Source of the DNA: Streptomyces phaeofaciens
GTDB taxonomy: Bacteria > Actinomycetota > Actinomycetes > Streptomycetales > Streptomycetaceae
Direction of reading: 5' to 3'
Assembly: GCF_014648915.1 (NCBI RefSeq)
Contig: NZ_BMSA01000010.1
Coordinates: 1-64,000, forward strand
Length of the DNA stretch: 64,000 bases
Shown: positions 16,475-25,901 of the stretch, piece by piece
Layout: every line of letters starts with the position of its first letter
Numbering within the stretch: position 1 is the first letter of the stretch
Made by a program: the position numbers and the translations under genes
Notes under the pieces: model-generated
What the model was told of the DNA's origin: nothing
Databases searched by the model: none
Seen by the model: the letters and a program-made list of their open reading frames with translations, nothing else

Positions 16475-16541
16475 GCCGCGCAGACCGCCGCACAGACCGC
16501 CGCACAGACGGCCGCACAGACGGCCGCGCAGACCGCCGCAC
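16475..16541. repeat. 12-bp tandem repeat, about 5.5 copies
   Basis: The unit GCCGCRCAGACS repeats head to tail from 16475 to 16541 with one or two substitutions per copy. It lies in the 357-bp interval between the hypothetical gene (start 16218) and the end of the acyltransferase gene (16576). A 12-bp period keeps frame if translated. Such micro/minisatellites vary in copy number between strains. Confidence 0.85.
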
Positions 16542-16575
16542 CCGGCTTCCGGTGCCGCCGTCGGCGAAGCGGCAC

Positions 16576-17727
16576 CTATCCCCCGGTCCCCCGCGCCTCC
16601 GCGTTCCGCCGCCGGGCGAACGCCGTCTCCAGCCCCCGCTTGACCTGTCCCGCCATCGGCCGCTCCACGAACCGGTGCACCAGCAGGCTCAGCACCAGGA
16701 ATCCGGCCAGCACCAGCGCCACCAGCAGCCGCGCGTCCAGGTCGTCGCGCAGGCGGCTGATCAGCGCCGTACCGGCCGCGTAGTGCATCAGGTACAGGGG
16801 ATACGTCAGGCTGCCCGCCGTCACCAGCCAGCGCCACCGGATCCGGTCCGTGCGGCCGAGCGCGACGGCGACCATGACCAGCAGGAACACGGTGAAGATC
16901 AGCACCGCGCCGCGCCAGCTGCCCACGTGCTCGACCTCGTCGATCCGCCGGCCCAGTTCCTTCTGGCCCATCAGCCAGGCCATGCCGAGGATGCCCCAGA
17001 GCAGCAGGTCCTGGCCGAAGCGGTGCATCAGGTACAGCGCCAGGCCCGCGATGAAGTACCAGGCCGCCTCCGGGTCGGCGAACAGCGTGAGGAGCGGGAG
17101 GTCCGCCACCGGCGCCAGCATCGCCGCGGCGCCCCACACGCAGCAGAACACCACGACCCTGCGGTACGTCAGCCCCATCGCGACGACGACCAGGAACAGC
17201 AGATAGAAGCGCAGCTCCGACCAGAGGGTCCAGTACACGCCGTCGACGTTCGGCACGCCCTGGCCCGACTGGAGCATCGTCAGGTTGAGCAGGACGTCCC
17301 GTAGCCGCAGCCGCTCCCAGACCCCCGGCACGGCCGCCAGCGTGGCCGTCGTGAACAGCACCGCGAACCAGTACGCCGGGTAGAGGCGGATCACCCGGGA
17401 CACGAAGAACTGGCGGGGCGTGCGGCCCCAGCAGGACATGCAGATGACGAAGCCGCTGATCACGAAGAAGATCTCGACGCCGATCCAGCCGTAGGCCGCG
17501 ACATGGAACACCGACGGCATGATGTCCGAGACGGGGCGGTCCCAGATCCGGTTGTGCGGCTGGTCCACGCGGCGGGTGCCGGCGTAGTGGTGGACGGCGA
17601 CCATCAGCGCGGCGAGCAGTCGGATGCCGTCGACGGCGTACAGGCGGGGGCGTTCCCGCCGCCGGTCGGGGGCGACGGGGCGGTGCTCCGGCTGTACGGC
17701 GAGCGGGGGGAGGGCCAGGCCAGTCAT
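16576..17727 (-). CDS. Membrane acyltransferase, acyltransferase-3 (OafA/YrhL-like) family
   Basis: 383 aa with about ten hydrophobic segments. This family transfers acyl groups (often acetyl) onto exported carbohydrates or peptidoglycan/antibiotic sugars in the cytoplasmic membrane. Diagnostic motifs: YAVDGIRLLAALMVAVHHY with the catalytic His (around residue 45), WIGVEIFFVISGFVI, VSRVIRLYPAYWFAV, and YWTLWSELRFYLLF. The substrate cannot be told. It lies downstream of tuf beyond a strong terminator, so is probably expressed independently. It is not part of the usual str-S10 arrangement and looks like an accessory insertion. Confidence 0.85.
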   Translation of the reverse strand: MTGLALPPLAVQPEHRPVAPDRRRERPRLYAVDGIRLLAALMVAVHHYAGTRRVDQPHNRIWDRPVSDIMPSVFHVAAYGWIGVEIFFVISGFVICMSCWGRTPRQFFVSRVIRLYPAYWFAVLFTTATLAAVPGVWERLRLRDVLLNLTMLQSGQGVPNVDGVYWTLWSELRFYLLFLVVVAMGLTYRRVVVFCCVWGAAAMLAPVADLPLLTLFADPEAAWYFIAGLALYLMHRFGQDLLLWGILGMAWLMGQKELGRRIDEVEHVGSWRGAVLIFTVFLLVMVAVALGRTDRIRWRWLVTAGSLTYPLYLMHYAAGTALISRLRDDLDARLLVALVLAGFLVLSLLVHRFVERPMAGQVKRGLETAFARRRNAEARGTGG

Positions 17728-17869
17728 CCGGGTGAGACTACGTCCGCCACAACCACCTCACAGGGAGCGCTCAGGGACATTCCACGCGCCCCTTCCGCGA
17801 AGTTGCGCCGGCGCTTCCCGAACCGTCCCGTGCCGTTCCCCGGCGCTTCACCTGGCGCCGGGGGCATGC

Positions 17870-17907
17870 GAAGGGGCCCGTACGACCGAAGTCGTACGGG
17901 CCCCTTC
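17870..17907 (-). terminator. Terminator downstream of tuf
   Basis: Seventeen perfectly complementary bases (17870-17886 with 17891-17907) around a CGAA/TTCG tetraloop, 40 bp after the tuf stop codon. This is one of the strongest hairpins in the window and closes the rpsL-rpsG-fusA-tuf operon. Confidence 0.9.
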
Positions 17908-17947
17908 AGGAGCTTCAGCTCAGGCTGTCGCTACCGGTGGGTCGAGA

Positions 17948-19141
<1,194 letters not shown>

Positions 19142-19310
19142 TGGGGTCCTCCTGTGGAGTGGTTCTGTACGCCTTGGATCGTGGCGCCAGGTGATCTTTG
19201 CTGTTAAGTCCCGGGCCCCGGGTCATTCCGCCACGAATGCGGAGGAACGACCCGTGAGGCTCCGGGGTCAAGCCTAAAGCGTCTGCGCGCGGCGCGTTGA
19301 ACGCGGTGCG

Positions 19311-21437
19311 CTACTCGCCCTTGGCCTTCGCGATGATCTCCTCGGCGACGTTCCGCGGAACCTCGGCGTAGGAGTCGAACTGCATCGAGTAGCTCGCGCG
19401 ACCCGACGTCTTGCTGCGGAGGTCGCCGACGTAGCCGAACATCTCCGACAGGGGCACCAGGCCCTTGACGATACGAGCGCCCATCCGCTCCTCCATGGCC
19501 TGGATCTGACCACGGCGGGAGTTGATGTCGCCGATGACCTCGCCCATGTAGTCCTCGGGCGTGGTGACCTCGACGGCCATCATCGGCTCGAGCAGCACGG
19601 GGCTGGCCTTGCGCGCGGCCTCCTTGAAGGCCTGCGAACCGGCGATCTTGAACGCCAGCTCGGAGGAGTCCACCTCGTGGTAGCCACCGTCGAGCAGGGT
19701 GACGCGCACGCCGGTCATCTCGTAGCCGGCGAGGATGCCGAACTGCATGGCCTCCTGCGCACCGGCGTCCACCGAAGGGATGTACTCCTTCGGGATACGG
19801 CCACCGGTCACCTTGTTCACGAACTCGTACGAGGCGTCGCCGCCCTCGATCGGCTCGATCGCGATCTGCACCTTGGCGAACTGGCCGGTACCACCAGTCT
19901 GCTTCTTGTGCGTGTAGTCGACCCGGTCGACCGCCTTGCGGATGGTCTCGCGGTAGGCGACCTGCGGCTTGCCGACGTTGGCCTCGACCTTGAACTCACG
20001 GCGCATACGGTCGACCAGCACCTCGAGGTGCAGCTCGCCCATGCCACCGATGATGGTCTGGCCGGTCTCCTCGTCCGAGTGGACCTGGAACGACGGGTCC
20101 TCTTCGGCCAGGCGCTGGATCGCGATGCCGAGCTTCTCCTGGTCGCCCTTCGACTTGGGCTCGATGGCGACCTGGATGACCGGAGCCGGGAAGTCCATGG
20201 ACTCCAGGATCACGGGCTGCTTGTCGTCGCACAGCGTCTCGCCGGTCGTGGTCTGCTTCAGACCCATGACGGCGACGATGTCGCCGGCGCCGACCGACGC
20301 GATCTCCTCACGCTTGTTCGCGTGCATGCGGTAGATCTTGCCGATGCGCTCCTTCTTGCCCTTGACGGAGTTCAGCACGGCGGTGCCGGACTCCAGGCGG
20401 CCCGAGTAGACCCGGACGAAGGTGAGCTTGCCGAGGTGCGGGTCGCTCATGATCTTGAACGCCAGCGCGGACAGCGGCTCCTCGTCGGACGGCTTGCGCT
20501 TGACGACCTCCTCCGCGTCGTTCACGGCGTGGCCCTCGATGGCCTCGACGTCGAGCGGCGAGGGGAGGTAGCGCACGACCGCGTCGAGCAGGGGCTGAAC
20601 GCCCTTGTTCTTGAACGCGGTACCGCAGAACACCGGGGTGACGGTGGTGTCGGCGGACTTGCCGGACGCGATGGTGATGCGACGGATCGCGGCGTACAGC
20701 TGCTCCACGGAAGGCTCCTGGCCCTCCAGGTACAGCTCCATGATCTCGTCGTCGTTCTCGGCGACGGTCTCGACGAGCTTGCCGCGGTACTCCTCGGCAG
20801 CCTCGGTGTGGGTGGACGGGATGTCGACGACGTCGTACATCTCGCCCTTCTCCGCCTCGGCGGACCACACGAAGGCCTTCATCGTGACCAGGTCGACGAC
20901 GCCCTTGAAGTCGGCCTCGGCACCGATCGGGAGCTGCATGACGATCGGCTGCGCGCCAAGGCGGTCGCTGATCATGTCGACGCAACGGTGGAACTCGGCA
21001 CCGGTCCGGTCGAGCTTGTTGACGAAGCAGATGCGCGGGACGCCGTAGCGGTCCGCCTGACGCCAGACGGTCTCGGACTGGGGCTCGACACCCGCGACAC
21101 CGTCGAACACCGTCACGGCGCCGTCGAGCACGCGCAGCGAACGCTCCACCTCGACGGTGAAGTCGACGTGGCCCGGGGTGTCGATGATGTTGATGGTGTG
21201 GTCGACATCGGCGAGCGGCCAGTGACAGGTGGTGGCAGCAGAGGTGATCGTGATGCCACGCTCCTGCTCCTGCTCCATCCAGTCCATGGTGGCGGCGCCG
21301 TCGTGGACCTCACCGATCTTGTAGGAAACGCCGGTGTAGAACAGGATCCGCTCAGTGGTGGTCGTCTTGCCCGCGTCGATGTGGGCCATGATCCCGATGT
21401 TGCGGACCTTGGCCAGGTCAAGTGAAGTGGTAGCCAT
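19311..21437 (-). CDS. fusA: Elongation factor G
   Basis: 708 aa. EF-G drives translocation of tRNA and mRNA and ribosome recycling. G1 AHIDAGKTTTTERIL, switch region ERGITITSAATTC, G3 DTPGHVDFT and G4 NKLDRTGA are all present, and domain IV contains the GGYHEVDSSELAFKIAG region. Length and motifs fit the housekeeping copy. It follows rpsG by 39 bp. Confidence 0.98.
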   Translation of the reverse strand: MATTSLDLAKVRNIGIMAHIDAGKTTTTERILFYTGVSYKIGEVHDGAATMDWMEQEQERGITITSAATTCHWPLADVDHTINIIDTPGHVDFTVEVERSLRVLDGAVTVFDGVAGVEPQSETVWRQADRYGVPRICFVNKLDRTGAEFHRCVDMISDRLGAQPIVMQLPIGAEADFKGVVDLVTMKAFVWSAEAEKGEMYDVVDIPSTHTEAAEEYRGKLVETVAENDDEIMELYLEGQEPSVEQLYAAIRRITIASGKSADTTVTPVFCGTAFKNKGVQPLLDAVVRYLPSPLDVEAIEGHAVNDAEEVVKRKPSDEEPLSALAFKIMSDPHLGKLTFVRVYSGRLESGTAVLNSVKGKKERIGKIYRMHANKREEIASVGAGDIVAVMGLKQTTTGETLCDDKQPVILESMDFPAPVIQVAIEPKSKGDQEKLGIAIQRLAEEDPSFQVHSDEETGQTIIGGMGELHLEVLVDRMRREFKVEANVGKPQVAYRETIRKAVDRVDYTHKKQTGGTGQFAKVQIAIEPIEGGDASYEFVNKVTGGRIPKEYIPSVDAGAQEAMQFGILAGYEMTGVRVTLLDGGYHEVDSSELAFKIAGSQAFKEAARKASPVLLEPMMAVEVTTPEDYMGEVIGDINSRRGQIQAMEERMGARIVKGLVPLSEMFGYVGDLRSKTSGRASYSMQFDSYAEVPRNVAEEIIAKAKGE

Positions 21438-21476
21438 AAGGCTTCAGTCTTCTCTCGGTCTCGATGTGGGTAGCGA

Positions 21477-21947
21477 CTACCAGCGGTAGTGCGCGAAGGC
21501 CTTGTTGGACTCGGCCATCTTGTGCGTGTCCTCGCGCTTCTTCACAGCGGCACCCAGGCCGTTGGAGGCGTCGAGAAGCTCGTTGAGCAGGCGCTCGGTC
21601 ATGGTCTTCTCGCGACGGGCGCGGGAGTAGCCCACGAGCCAGCGCAGCGCCAGGGTGCTCGCGCGACCCGGCTTGACCTCGACCGGAACCTGGTAGGTCG
21701 CGCCACCGACACGGCGGGACTTGACCTCGATGGTCGGCTTGATGTTCTCGAGAGCGCGCTTCAGGGTGATGACCGGGTCGTTGCCGGTCTTCTCCTTCAG
21801 GCCCTCCATGGCGCCGTAGACGATGCGCTCGGCGGTGGAGCGCTTGCCGTTCAGCAGCACCTTGTTGATGAGCGACGTGACAAGAGGAGAACCGTAGACC
21901 GGGTCGATGATGACCGGGCGCTTCGGGGCAGGGCCCTTACGAGGCAT
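21477..21947 (-). CDS. rpsG: 30S ribosomal protein S7 (uS7)
   Basis: 156 aa. uS7 nucleates assembly of the 30S head and contacts the E-site tRNA. It begins MPRKGPAPKRPVIIDPVYGS; signatures are NKVLLNGKRSTAERIVYGAM and the C-terminal REDTHKMAESNKAFAHYRW. Only three bases separate it from rpsL. Confidence 0.98.
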   Translation of the reverse strand: MPRKGPAPKRPVIIDPVYGSPLVTSLINKVLLNGKRSTAERIVYGAMEGLKEKTGNDPVITLKRALENIKPTIEVKSRRVGGATYQVPVEVKPGRASTLALRWLVGYSRARREKTMTERLLNELLDASNGLGAAVKKREDTHKMAESNKAFAHYRW

Positions 21948-21950
21948 TGT

Positions 21951-22322
21951 TTACTTCTCCTTCTTGGCGCCGTAGCGGCTGCGGGCCTGCTTGCGGTTCT
22001 TGACACCCTGGGTGTCGAGGGAACCGCGGATGATCTTGTAGCGAACACCCGGCAGGTCCTTCACACGGCCACCACGCACGAGCACGATGGAGTGCTCCTG
22101 CAGGTTGTGTCCCTCACCCGGAATGTAGGCCGTGACCTCGATGCCGGAGGTCAGACGCACACGCGCGACCTTACGCAGGGCCGAGTTCGGCTTCTTCGGG
22201 GTGGTCGTGAACACACGCGTGCAGACGCCGCGACGCTGGGGCGAACCCTCGAGTGCGGGCGTCTTGTTCTTCTCGACCTTGTCCTGCCGGCCCTTCCGGA
22301 CCAGCTGCTGGATCGTAGGCAC
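21951..22322 (-). CDS. rpsL: 30S ribosomal protein S12 (uS12), GTG start
   Basis: 123 aa starting at a GTG (22322; VPTIQQLVRKGRQDK). uS12 controls decoding accuracy and is the target of streptomycin-resistance mutations. The two key lysine regions, TTTPKKPNSALRK and GGRVKDLPGVRY, are wild type, so this allele should be streptomycin sensitive at the ribosome. An in-frame ATG at 22409 exists, but the extension lies across the leader hairpin and is not part of the family. Confidence 0.97.
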   Translation of the reverse strand: MPTIQQLVRKGRQDKVEKNKTPALEGSPQRRGVCTRVFTTTPKKPNSALRKVARVRLTSGIEVTAYIPGEGHNLQEHSIVLVRGGRVKDLPGVRYKIIRGSLDTQGVKNRKQARSRYGAKKEK

Positions 22323-22372
22323 TACTTCTCCGGTTTCTGTGTGCCGAATGGTGAAGCTAACCTGGAACTTTG

Positions 22373-22397
22373 CCGACCCACGCGGTCGGGTGTGTCG
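22373..22397 (-). promoter_or_regulatory. Leader hairpin element of rpsL, shared with rpsJ
   Basis: Near-identical partner of 15323-15347 (one difference). It lies about 50 bases upstream of the rpsL GTG within the 253-bp spacer that must hold the str-operon promoter. The coding-strand core is CCGACCGCGTGGGTCGG, a 6-bp stem with a 5-base loop. The flanks are not conserved between the two sites, which points to selection on this element itself. Confidence 0.6.
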
Positions 22398-22575
22398 AAT
22401 CCAGCACACTCCCTCCGCGAGGCGGGAGAGGGCGCGGATTACGGTGGCCGCTCACGGCCCCGGTGCGGTGGGAAGGCACGCACGAGGGCCAGGGCACACC
22501 CCAGGCACAAGGTATGAGCGTACCCAGCGCAATCACTCCGGTCAAAACAAGGGCAGCGCCCCCGACACACCGAGG

Positions 22576-23589
22576 TTACGTCCGGGAGCCCGACCGCCCG
22601 TGTGATACGGGGGCTGTGGGCCCCTCGGGCCGCTCGGCCGCCGTGTCATGACCCACGAAATACGTCGGCCGGTTCTGCACGGCCGTGTAGATGCGCCCGA
22701 CGTATTCGCCGAGCAGGCCCACACAGACCAGCTGGACCGCGCCGATGAACAGGACCCCGGTGAAGAGGGAGGTCCAGCCGGGGACCGTGTGGTCGAAGGC
22801 GTGGGCGCTCAGGGTGTAGACCATCAGCCCCAGGCAGACCAGGAAGGCGAAGCCGCCCAGCCAGGTCGCCACGCGCAGGGGCGCCGCGGAGAACCCGGTG
22901 ACGCTGTCCACGGCGAGCCGGATCATCCGGCCGAGGGGGTACTTGCTGCTGCCGGCCGGGCGCGGGGCGCGCTCGTACGTCACCTCGCCGCTCGGGAACC
23001 CGAGCCACGGGACCAGGAGCCGGTAGACCCGCTGCTGGTCCGGCAGCGCCTTGAGCGCGTCCACGGCGGCCCGGCTGAGCAGCCGGAAGTCGCCGGCCTG
23101 GGCGGGGACGGACGGCCCGGCGAGCCGGCGCACCAGCCAGTAGTACAGCCCGGCCGTCCACCGCTTGAAGCCGGTGTCGCTGGCCCGGTCGGCCCGGATG
23201 CCGTAGACGATGTCCAGCGCTTCCTTCCGGGCCAGCGCCAGCATGTCGGTGATCTTCTCGGGCGGGTCCTGGAGGTCGGCGTCGATGCTGACGACATAGG
23301 CGCCGACGGCCCGGTCCAGGCCGGCGGTGAGGGCGGCCTGGTGGCCGGAGTTGCGGCGCAGGCCGATGATCCGCAGCTCGGGCCAGCCCAGCCGGAAGGC
23401 GGCGAGCAGCTCGGCGGTGCGGTCGGTGCTGCCGTCGTCGACGGCGATCACCTCGTAGCCGACGCCGAGGTCCGTGAGGACCGGGCGCAACCTGGTGACC
23501 AGGGCGGGAAGAACCTCTTCCTCGTTGAACATGGGTATGACGACCGACAAGACGGTCGCCGCAGCCGTGGTGATCGGCGCTTCTGGCAC
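22576..23589 (-). CDS. Family 2 glycosyltransferase with C-terminal membrane helices (DPMS/GtrB-like)
   Basis: 337 aa from a GTG at 23589 preceded by GGGGAGG. Such enzymes move a sugar from a nucleotide donor onto polyprenyl phosphate at the inner face of the membrane. The GT-A fold is clear: VLSVVIPMFNEEEVLPAL, AVDDGSTDRTAEL, the SGHQAALTAGLD segment and the metal-binding DADLQDPPE. Two hydrophobic helices occupy about residues 235-310, followed by the GEYVGRIYTAVQNRP signature. It is divergent from the membrane mannosyltransferase candidate at 23724, so the pair may supply and use a lipid-linked sugar. Sugar identity is unknown. Confidence 0.88.
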   Translation of the reverse strand: MPEAPITTAAATVLSVVIPMFNEEEVLPALVTRLRPVLTDLGVGYEVIAVDDGSTDRTAELLAAFRLGWPELRIIGLRRNSGHQAALTAGLDRAVGAYVVSIDADLQDPPEKITDMLALARKEALDIVYGIRADRASDTGFKRWTAGLYYWLVRRLAGPSVPAQAGDFRLLSRAAVDALKALPDQQRVYRLLVPWLGFPSGEVTYERAPRPAGSSKYPLGRMIRLAVDSVTGFSAAPLRVATWLGGFAFLVCLGLMVYTLSAHAFDHTVPGWTSLFTGVLFIGAVQLVCVGLLGEYVGRIYTAVQNRPTYFVGHDTAAERPEGPTAPVSHGRSGSRT

Positions 23590-23610
23590 CCGTCCTCCCC
23601 CAACCTGTGG

Positions 23611-23622
23611 CGCACATGTGCG
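23611..23622. promoter_or_regulatory. 12-bp perfect palindrome between the divergent glycosyl genes
   Basis: CGCACATGTGCG at 23611-23622 is a perfect palindrome in the 134-bp divergent promoter region between the glycosyltransferase and the PIG-V-like gene. It could be an operator for a dimeric regulator controlling both. There is no second copy in the immediate area, so this is only a suggestion. Confidence 0.3.
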
Positions 23623-23723
23623 ACTCTGTTGCGATCTTATGACCGCACTTCACGACCATCCGGGCAAGCGGTTCGGTTCCGTCCCCGCGGTCCGGCCGGT
23701 CGTCCCGAGGGGGGACCCCAGTC

Positions 23724-25010
23724 ATGAGCACGGCCCGCAGCGACGCGGCGACGGACTCCGCCACGCCCGACGAGCCCGGCGGGCGGAAGGAACGACCCCC
23801 GGCGTTCCGCAGGCTCGCACTGCCGGACGGGCTACGACCGTACCTCGCCCCGCTGCTCCTCTACGGCGTGACGAAGCTCGTGGGCCTCTCCGTCTTCGCC
23901 TGGCTGCTGGAGTGGGCCGACGACTACCAGAAGAAGCAGCCGCGCTTCGGCGGCGGCGCGCACTGGTGGGACGTCCTCGCCACCTGGGACGGCTGGTGGT
24001 ACCTCCAGGTCGCCGAGAAGGGGTACGACCCCAAGCCGCTGCAACCGCTCGGTCCCGGCGGTCTGTTCACGGTCAAACAGGACTCGGTCGCGTTCTTCCC
24101 GCTCTATCCGGGGCTGATCCGGGGCGTCTCGGAGATCACCGGGCTGGGGCTGTTCGGCTCCGGGATCCTGGTGTCGGTGCTGGCGTCCTTCGTGGCCGCC
24201 GCCGGCATCTACGCCGTGGTCTCGACGCTCGCGGGGGTCCGGGCCGGGACGATCGCGGCCGGGCTGTGGGCGGTGGCGCCCGGAGCGGGCGTGGAGTGGG
24301 CGGTCTACTCCGAGTCGGTCTTCGTGGCCATCGCCTCCTGGTGCTGCTACTGCGTGATGAAGCGCCGCTGGGTGGCGGCGGGACTGCTCGCCTTCCTGGC
24401 CGGGCTCAACCGGCCGACGTCCGCCGCGCTCATCGGGGCGGTCGGGCTCGCCGCGATCGTGACGCTGGCCCGCAAGGAGAGCAGGCGCGAGCACGGGATC
24501 GCCGGTCCCGTGTACGCGATGATCGCCGCGCCGCTCGGCCTGCTCACCTACGTCACCTGGGTCGGCCTCAGCATGGGCGACCTCACCGCCTACTTCACCC
24601 TCCAGCGCGAGGGCTGGGCGCACTACTTCGACTTCGGCGCCTACACGCTCGACGTCCTGGGCAACATCGCGGTCGGCCACGGCGACTACCTGTTCGCCTT
24701 CTCCACCCCCGACCTGATCGCCGTACAGATCGTGCTGGCGCTGCCCTTCCTGATCGCGCTGATGCTGCGCAAGAAGCCGCCGCTGGTGCTGGTCGCGTAC
24801 ACGCTGGCGTCGGTCGTGACGGTGCTGGGGACGCAGCAGATGTTCGGCAACACCGGCCGCTATCTGCTCCCCGCGTTCCCGCTGCTGCTGGCTCCGGCGG
24901 CGGCGCTCGGCCGGCTGAAGTGGCCGAGCCTCGCGGTGTTCTTCACGACGGCGGCGGTGGCCTCGGGCTGGTACGCGCACTACGTGATCTTCGAGCTGGG
25001 CATTCCGTAG
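23724..25010 (+). CDS. Polytopic membrane glycosyltransferase, PIG-V-like mannosyltransferase candidate
   Basis: 428 aa with about eight to ten hydrophobic segments after a polar N-terminus (residues 1-35). The segment WWDVLATWDGWWYLQVAEKG with its WD motif, and the later FFPLYPGLIRGVSEITG, resemble the luminal-loop signature of GPI mannosyltransferase 2/PIG-V-type GT-C enzymes that use polyprenyl-phosphate sugars. Start ATG at 23724 with GAGGGGGG upstream. It is divergent from a DPMS-like gene (22576-23589) that would make such a donor. Exact substrate unknown; a generic GT-C glycosyltransferase is the safe name. Its stop is 2 bp from the end of the convergent regulatory operon. Confidence 0.75.
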   Translation: MSTARSDAATDSATPDEPGGRKERPPAFRRLALPDGLRPYLAPLLLYGVTKLVGLSVFAWLLEWADDYQKKQPRFGGGAHWWDVLATWDGWWYLQVAEKGYDPKPLQPLGPGGLFTVKQDSVAFFPLYPGLIRGVSEITGLGLFGSGILVSVLASFVAAAGIYAVVSTLAGVRAGTIAAGLWAVAPGAGVEWAVYSESVFVAIASWCCYCVMKRRWVAAGLLAFLAGLNRPTSAALIGAVGLAAIVTLARKESRREHGIAGPVYAMIAAPLGLLTYVTWVGLSMGDLTAYFTLQREGWAHYFDFGAYTLDVLGNIAVGHGDYLFAFSTPDLIAVQIVLALPFLIALMLRKKPPLVLVAYTLASVVTVLGTQQMFGNTGRYLLPAFPLLLAPAAALGRLKWPSLAVFFTTAAVASGWYAHYVIFELGIP

Positions 25011-25011
25011 C

Positions 25012-25239
25012 TCACCCGTCGGCCCGGCGGGGCCCGCGGTGCGCGCCGCGGGCGGCGCGTTCGGCGGCGAAGACGTCCTCCAGGCGGAAGAGCTGGGCCC
25101 GGCCCGCCCTGCCGGCCGGTCTGAGCCGGCCCAGCTGGACCCATTTGCGGATCGTGGCGGGAGCGACGCCGGCCTCCTGGGCGGCGAGCGGGCCCGGGAT
25201 CAGGGTCGGCCGGTCCGGGTGGCTGCTCGGGCGGCTCAT
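25012..25239 (-). CDS. Small helix-turn-helix DNA-binding protein (excisionase/MerR-like)
   Basis: 75 aa. The core GPLAAQEAGVAPATIRKWVQLGRLRPAGR is a helix-turn-helix with wing as in phage excisionases and small MerR-like proteins (about residues 17-45). No effector domain follows; the C-terminus is Arg/Ala-rich. The ATG overlaps the stop of the upstream cysteine-rich gene (ATGA at 25239-25236), so the three genes WhiB-like, Cys-rich, HTH form one coupled operon. A role as accessory regulator of the tail cluster is inferred from position only. Confidence 0.75.
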   Translation of the reverse strand: MSRPSSHPDRPTLIPGPLAAQEAGVAPATIRKWVQLGRLRPAGRAGRAQLFRLEDVFAAERAARGAHRGPRRADG

Positions 25240-25901
25240 GCGCGGCCCCACTCCCCGTCGTCCCAGGTGTGCCGGTAGGCGGGGTCGTCGCGGCAGCCGC
25301 ACCGCGGGTCCGTGCAGCGGCAGGCCGGGTTCACACAGAGGACGGCGCTGCGGTCCGGGAACGCCCGCAGCGAGACCGAGTCGCACCAGGGGCAGCGCCC
25401 GGAGACCCGGACGACGGTCTCGGTGTCGCCCAGCGCGCGGGCGCAGCGGCGGGCCATGCGCCGGGTCTCGTCGCGCACGTGCGCGGCCAGTACGGGGTCG
25501 GCGGCGATGCCGTCGAGGAGCCCGGCGATGCGGCGCAGCCGCTCGGGCACGGGCGCGCGGCGTGCACGGGCCAGGCCGAGCCGGTCCCGGACGGCCTCCT
25601 CCAGTTCGATCACTCCGTCGGTGATGTCCCGGATGGTGTCGGAGACGTGCAGGCGCAGGGGGGCCGCGCTGTGGCCGGGGGCGGTCAGACCGCGCTTGTG
25701 GAGAAGCAGCGTCTCCTCCCGCTCCTCCCGCAGCCGGGCCGCGAGGCCGTCGGAGGGCGGGGGTGCGGAGGGCCGGGCCGCCGGGGTCGTGCGGCCCGGG
25801 GCGAGTTCGGTGGCCAGCTCCGGGAACTGCTGGAGCAGGGTGGTGATCCACAGGGCCGCGTGCGCGGTGGGGTGGTCCTCGGGCGTACGGGCCTCAGTCA
25901 C
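25236..25901 (-). CDS. Cysteine-rich hypothetical protein with C-terminal zinc-ribbon-like motifs
   Basis: 221 aa, function not recognised. Residues 1-165 are largely helical and Arg/Ala/Glu-rich. The C-terminal ~50 residues carry CPWC, then CVNPACRC and DPRCGC, seven to eight cysteines that could bind zinc in a ribbon. Proteins of this layout accompany WhiB-like regulators in Streptomyces and their phages. The gene overlaps both neighbours (8 bp with the WhiB-like gene, 4 bp with the HTH gene), implying tightly coupled translation and probably a joint regulatory job. Confidence 0.7.
   Translation of the reverse strand: MTEARTPEDHPTAHAALWITTLLQQFPELATELAPGRTTPAARPSAPPPSDGLAARLREEREETLLLHKRGLTAPGHSAAPLRLHVSDTIRDITDGVIELEEAVRDRLGLARARRAPVPERLRRIAGLLDGIAADPVLAAHVRDETRRMARRCARALGDTETVVRVSGRCPWCDSVSLRAFPDRSAVLCVNPACRCTDPRCGCRDDPAYRHTWDDGEWGRA

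Noticed and set aside
16475..16541. CRISPR array
   Set aside because: The repeats are directly adjacent 12-bp units without spacers and no cas gene is nearby.
16219..16575. Upstream extension of the 154-aa hypothetical protein to 273 aa
   Set aside because: The extension is a translation of a 12-bp DNA repeat and Arg-rich GC-rich sequence with no RBS; treated as non-coding.
22323..22409. In-frame ATG extension of rpsL giving a 152-aa protein
   Set aside because: The extra residues run through the leader hairpin and are absent from the S12 family; the GTG at 22322 gives exactly 123 aa.
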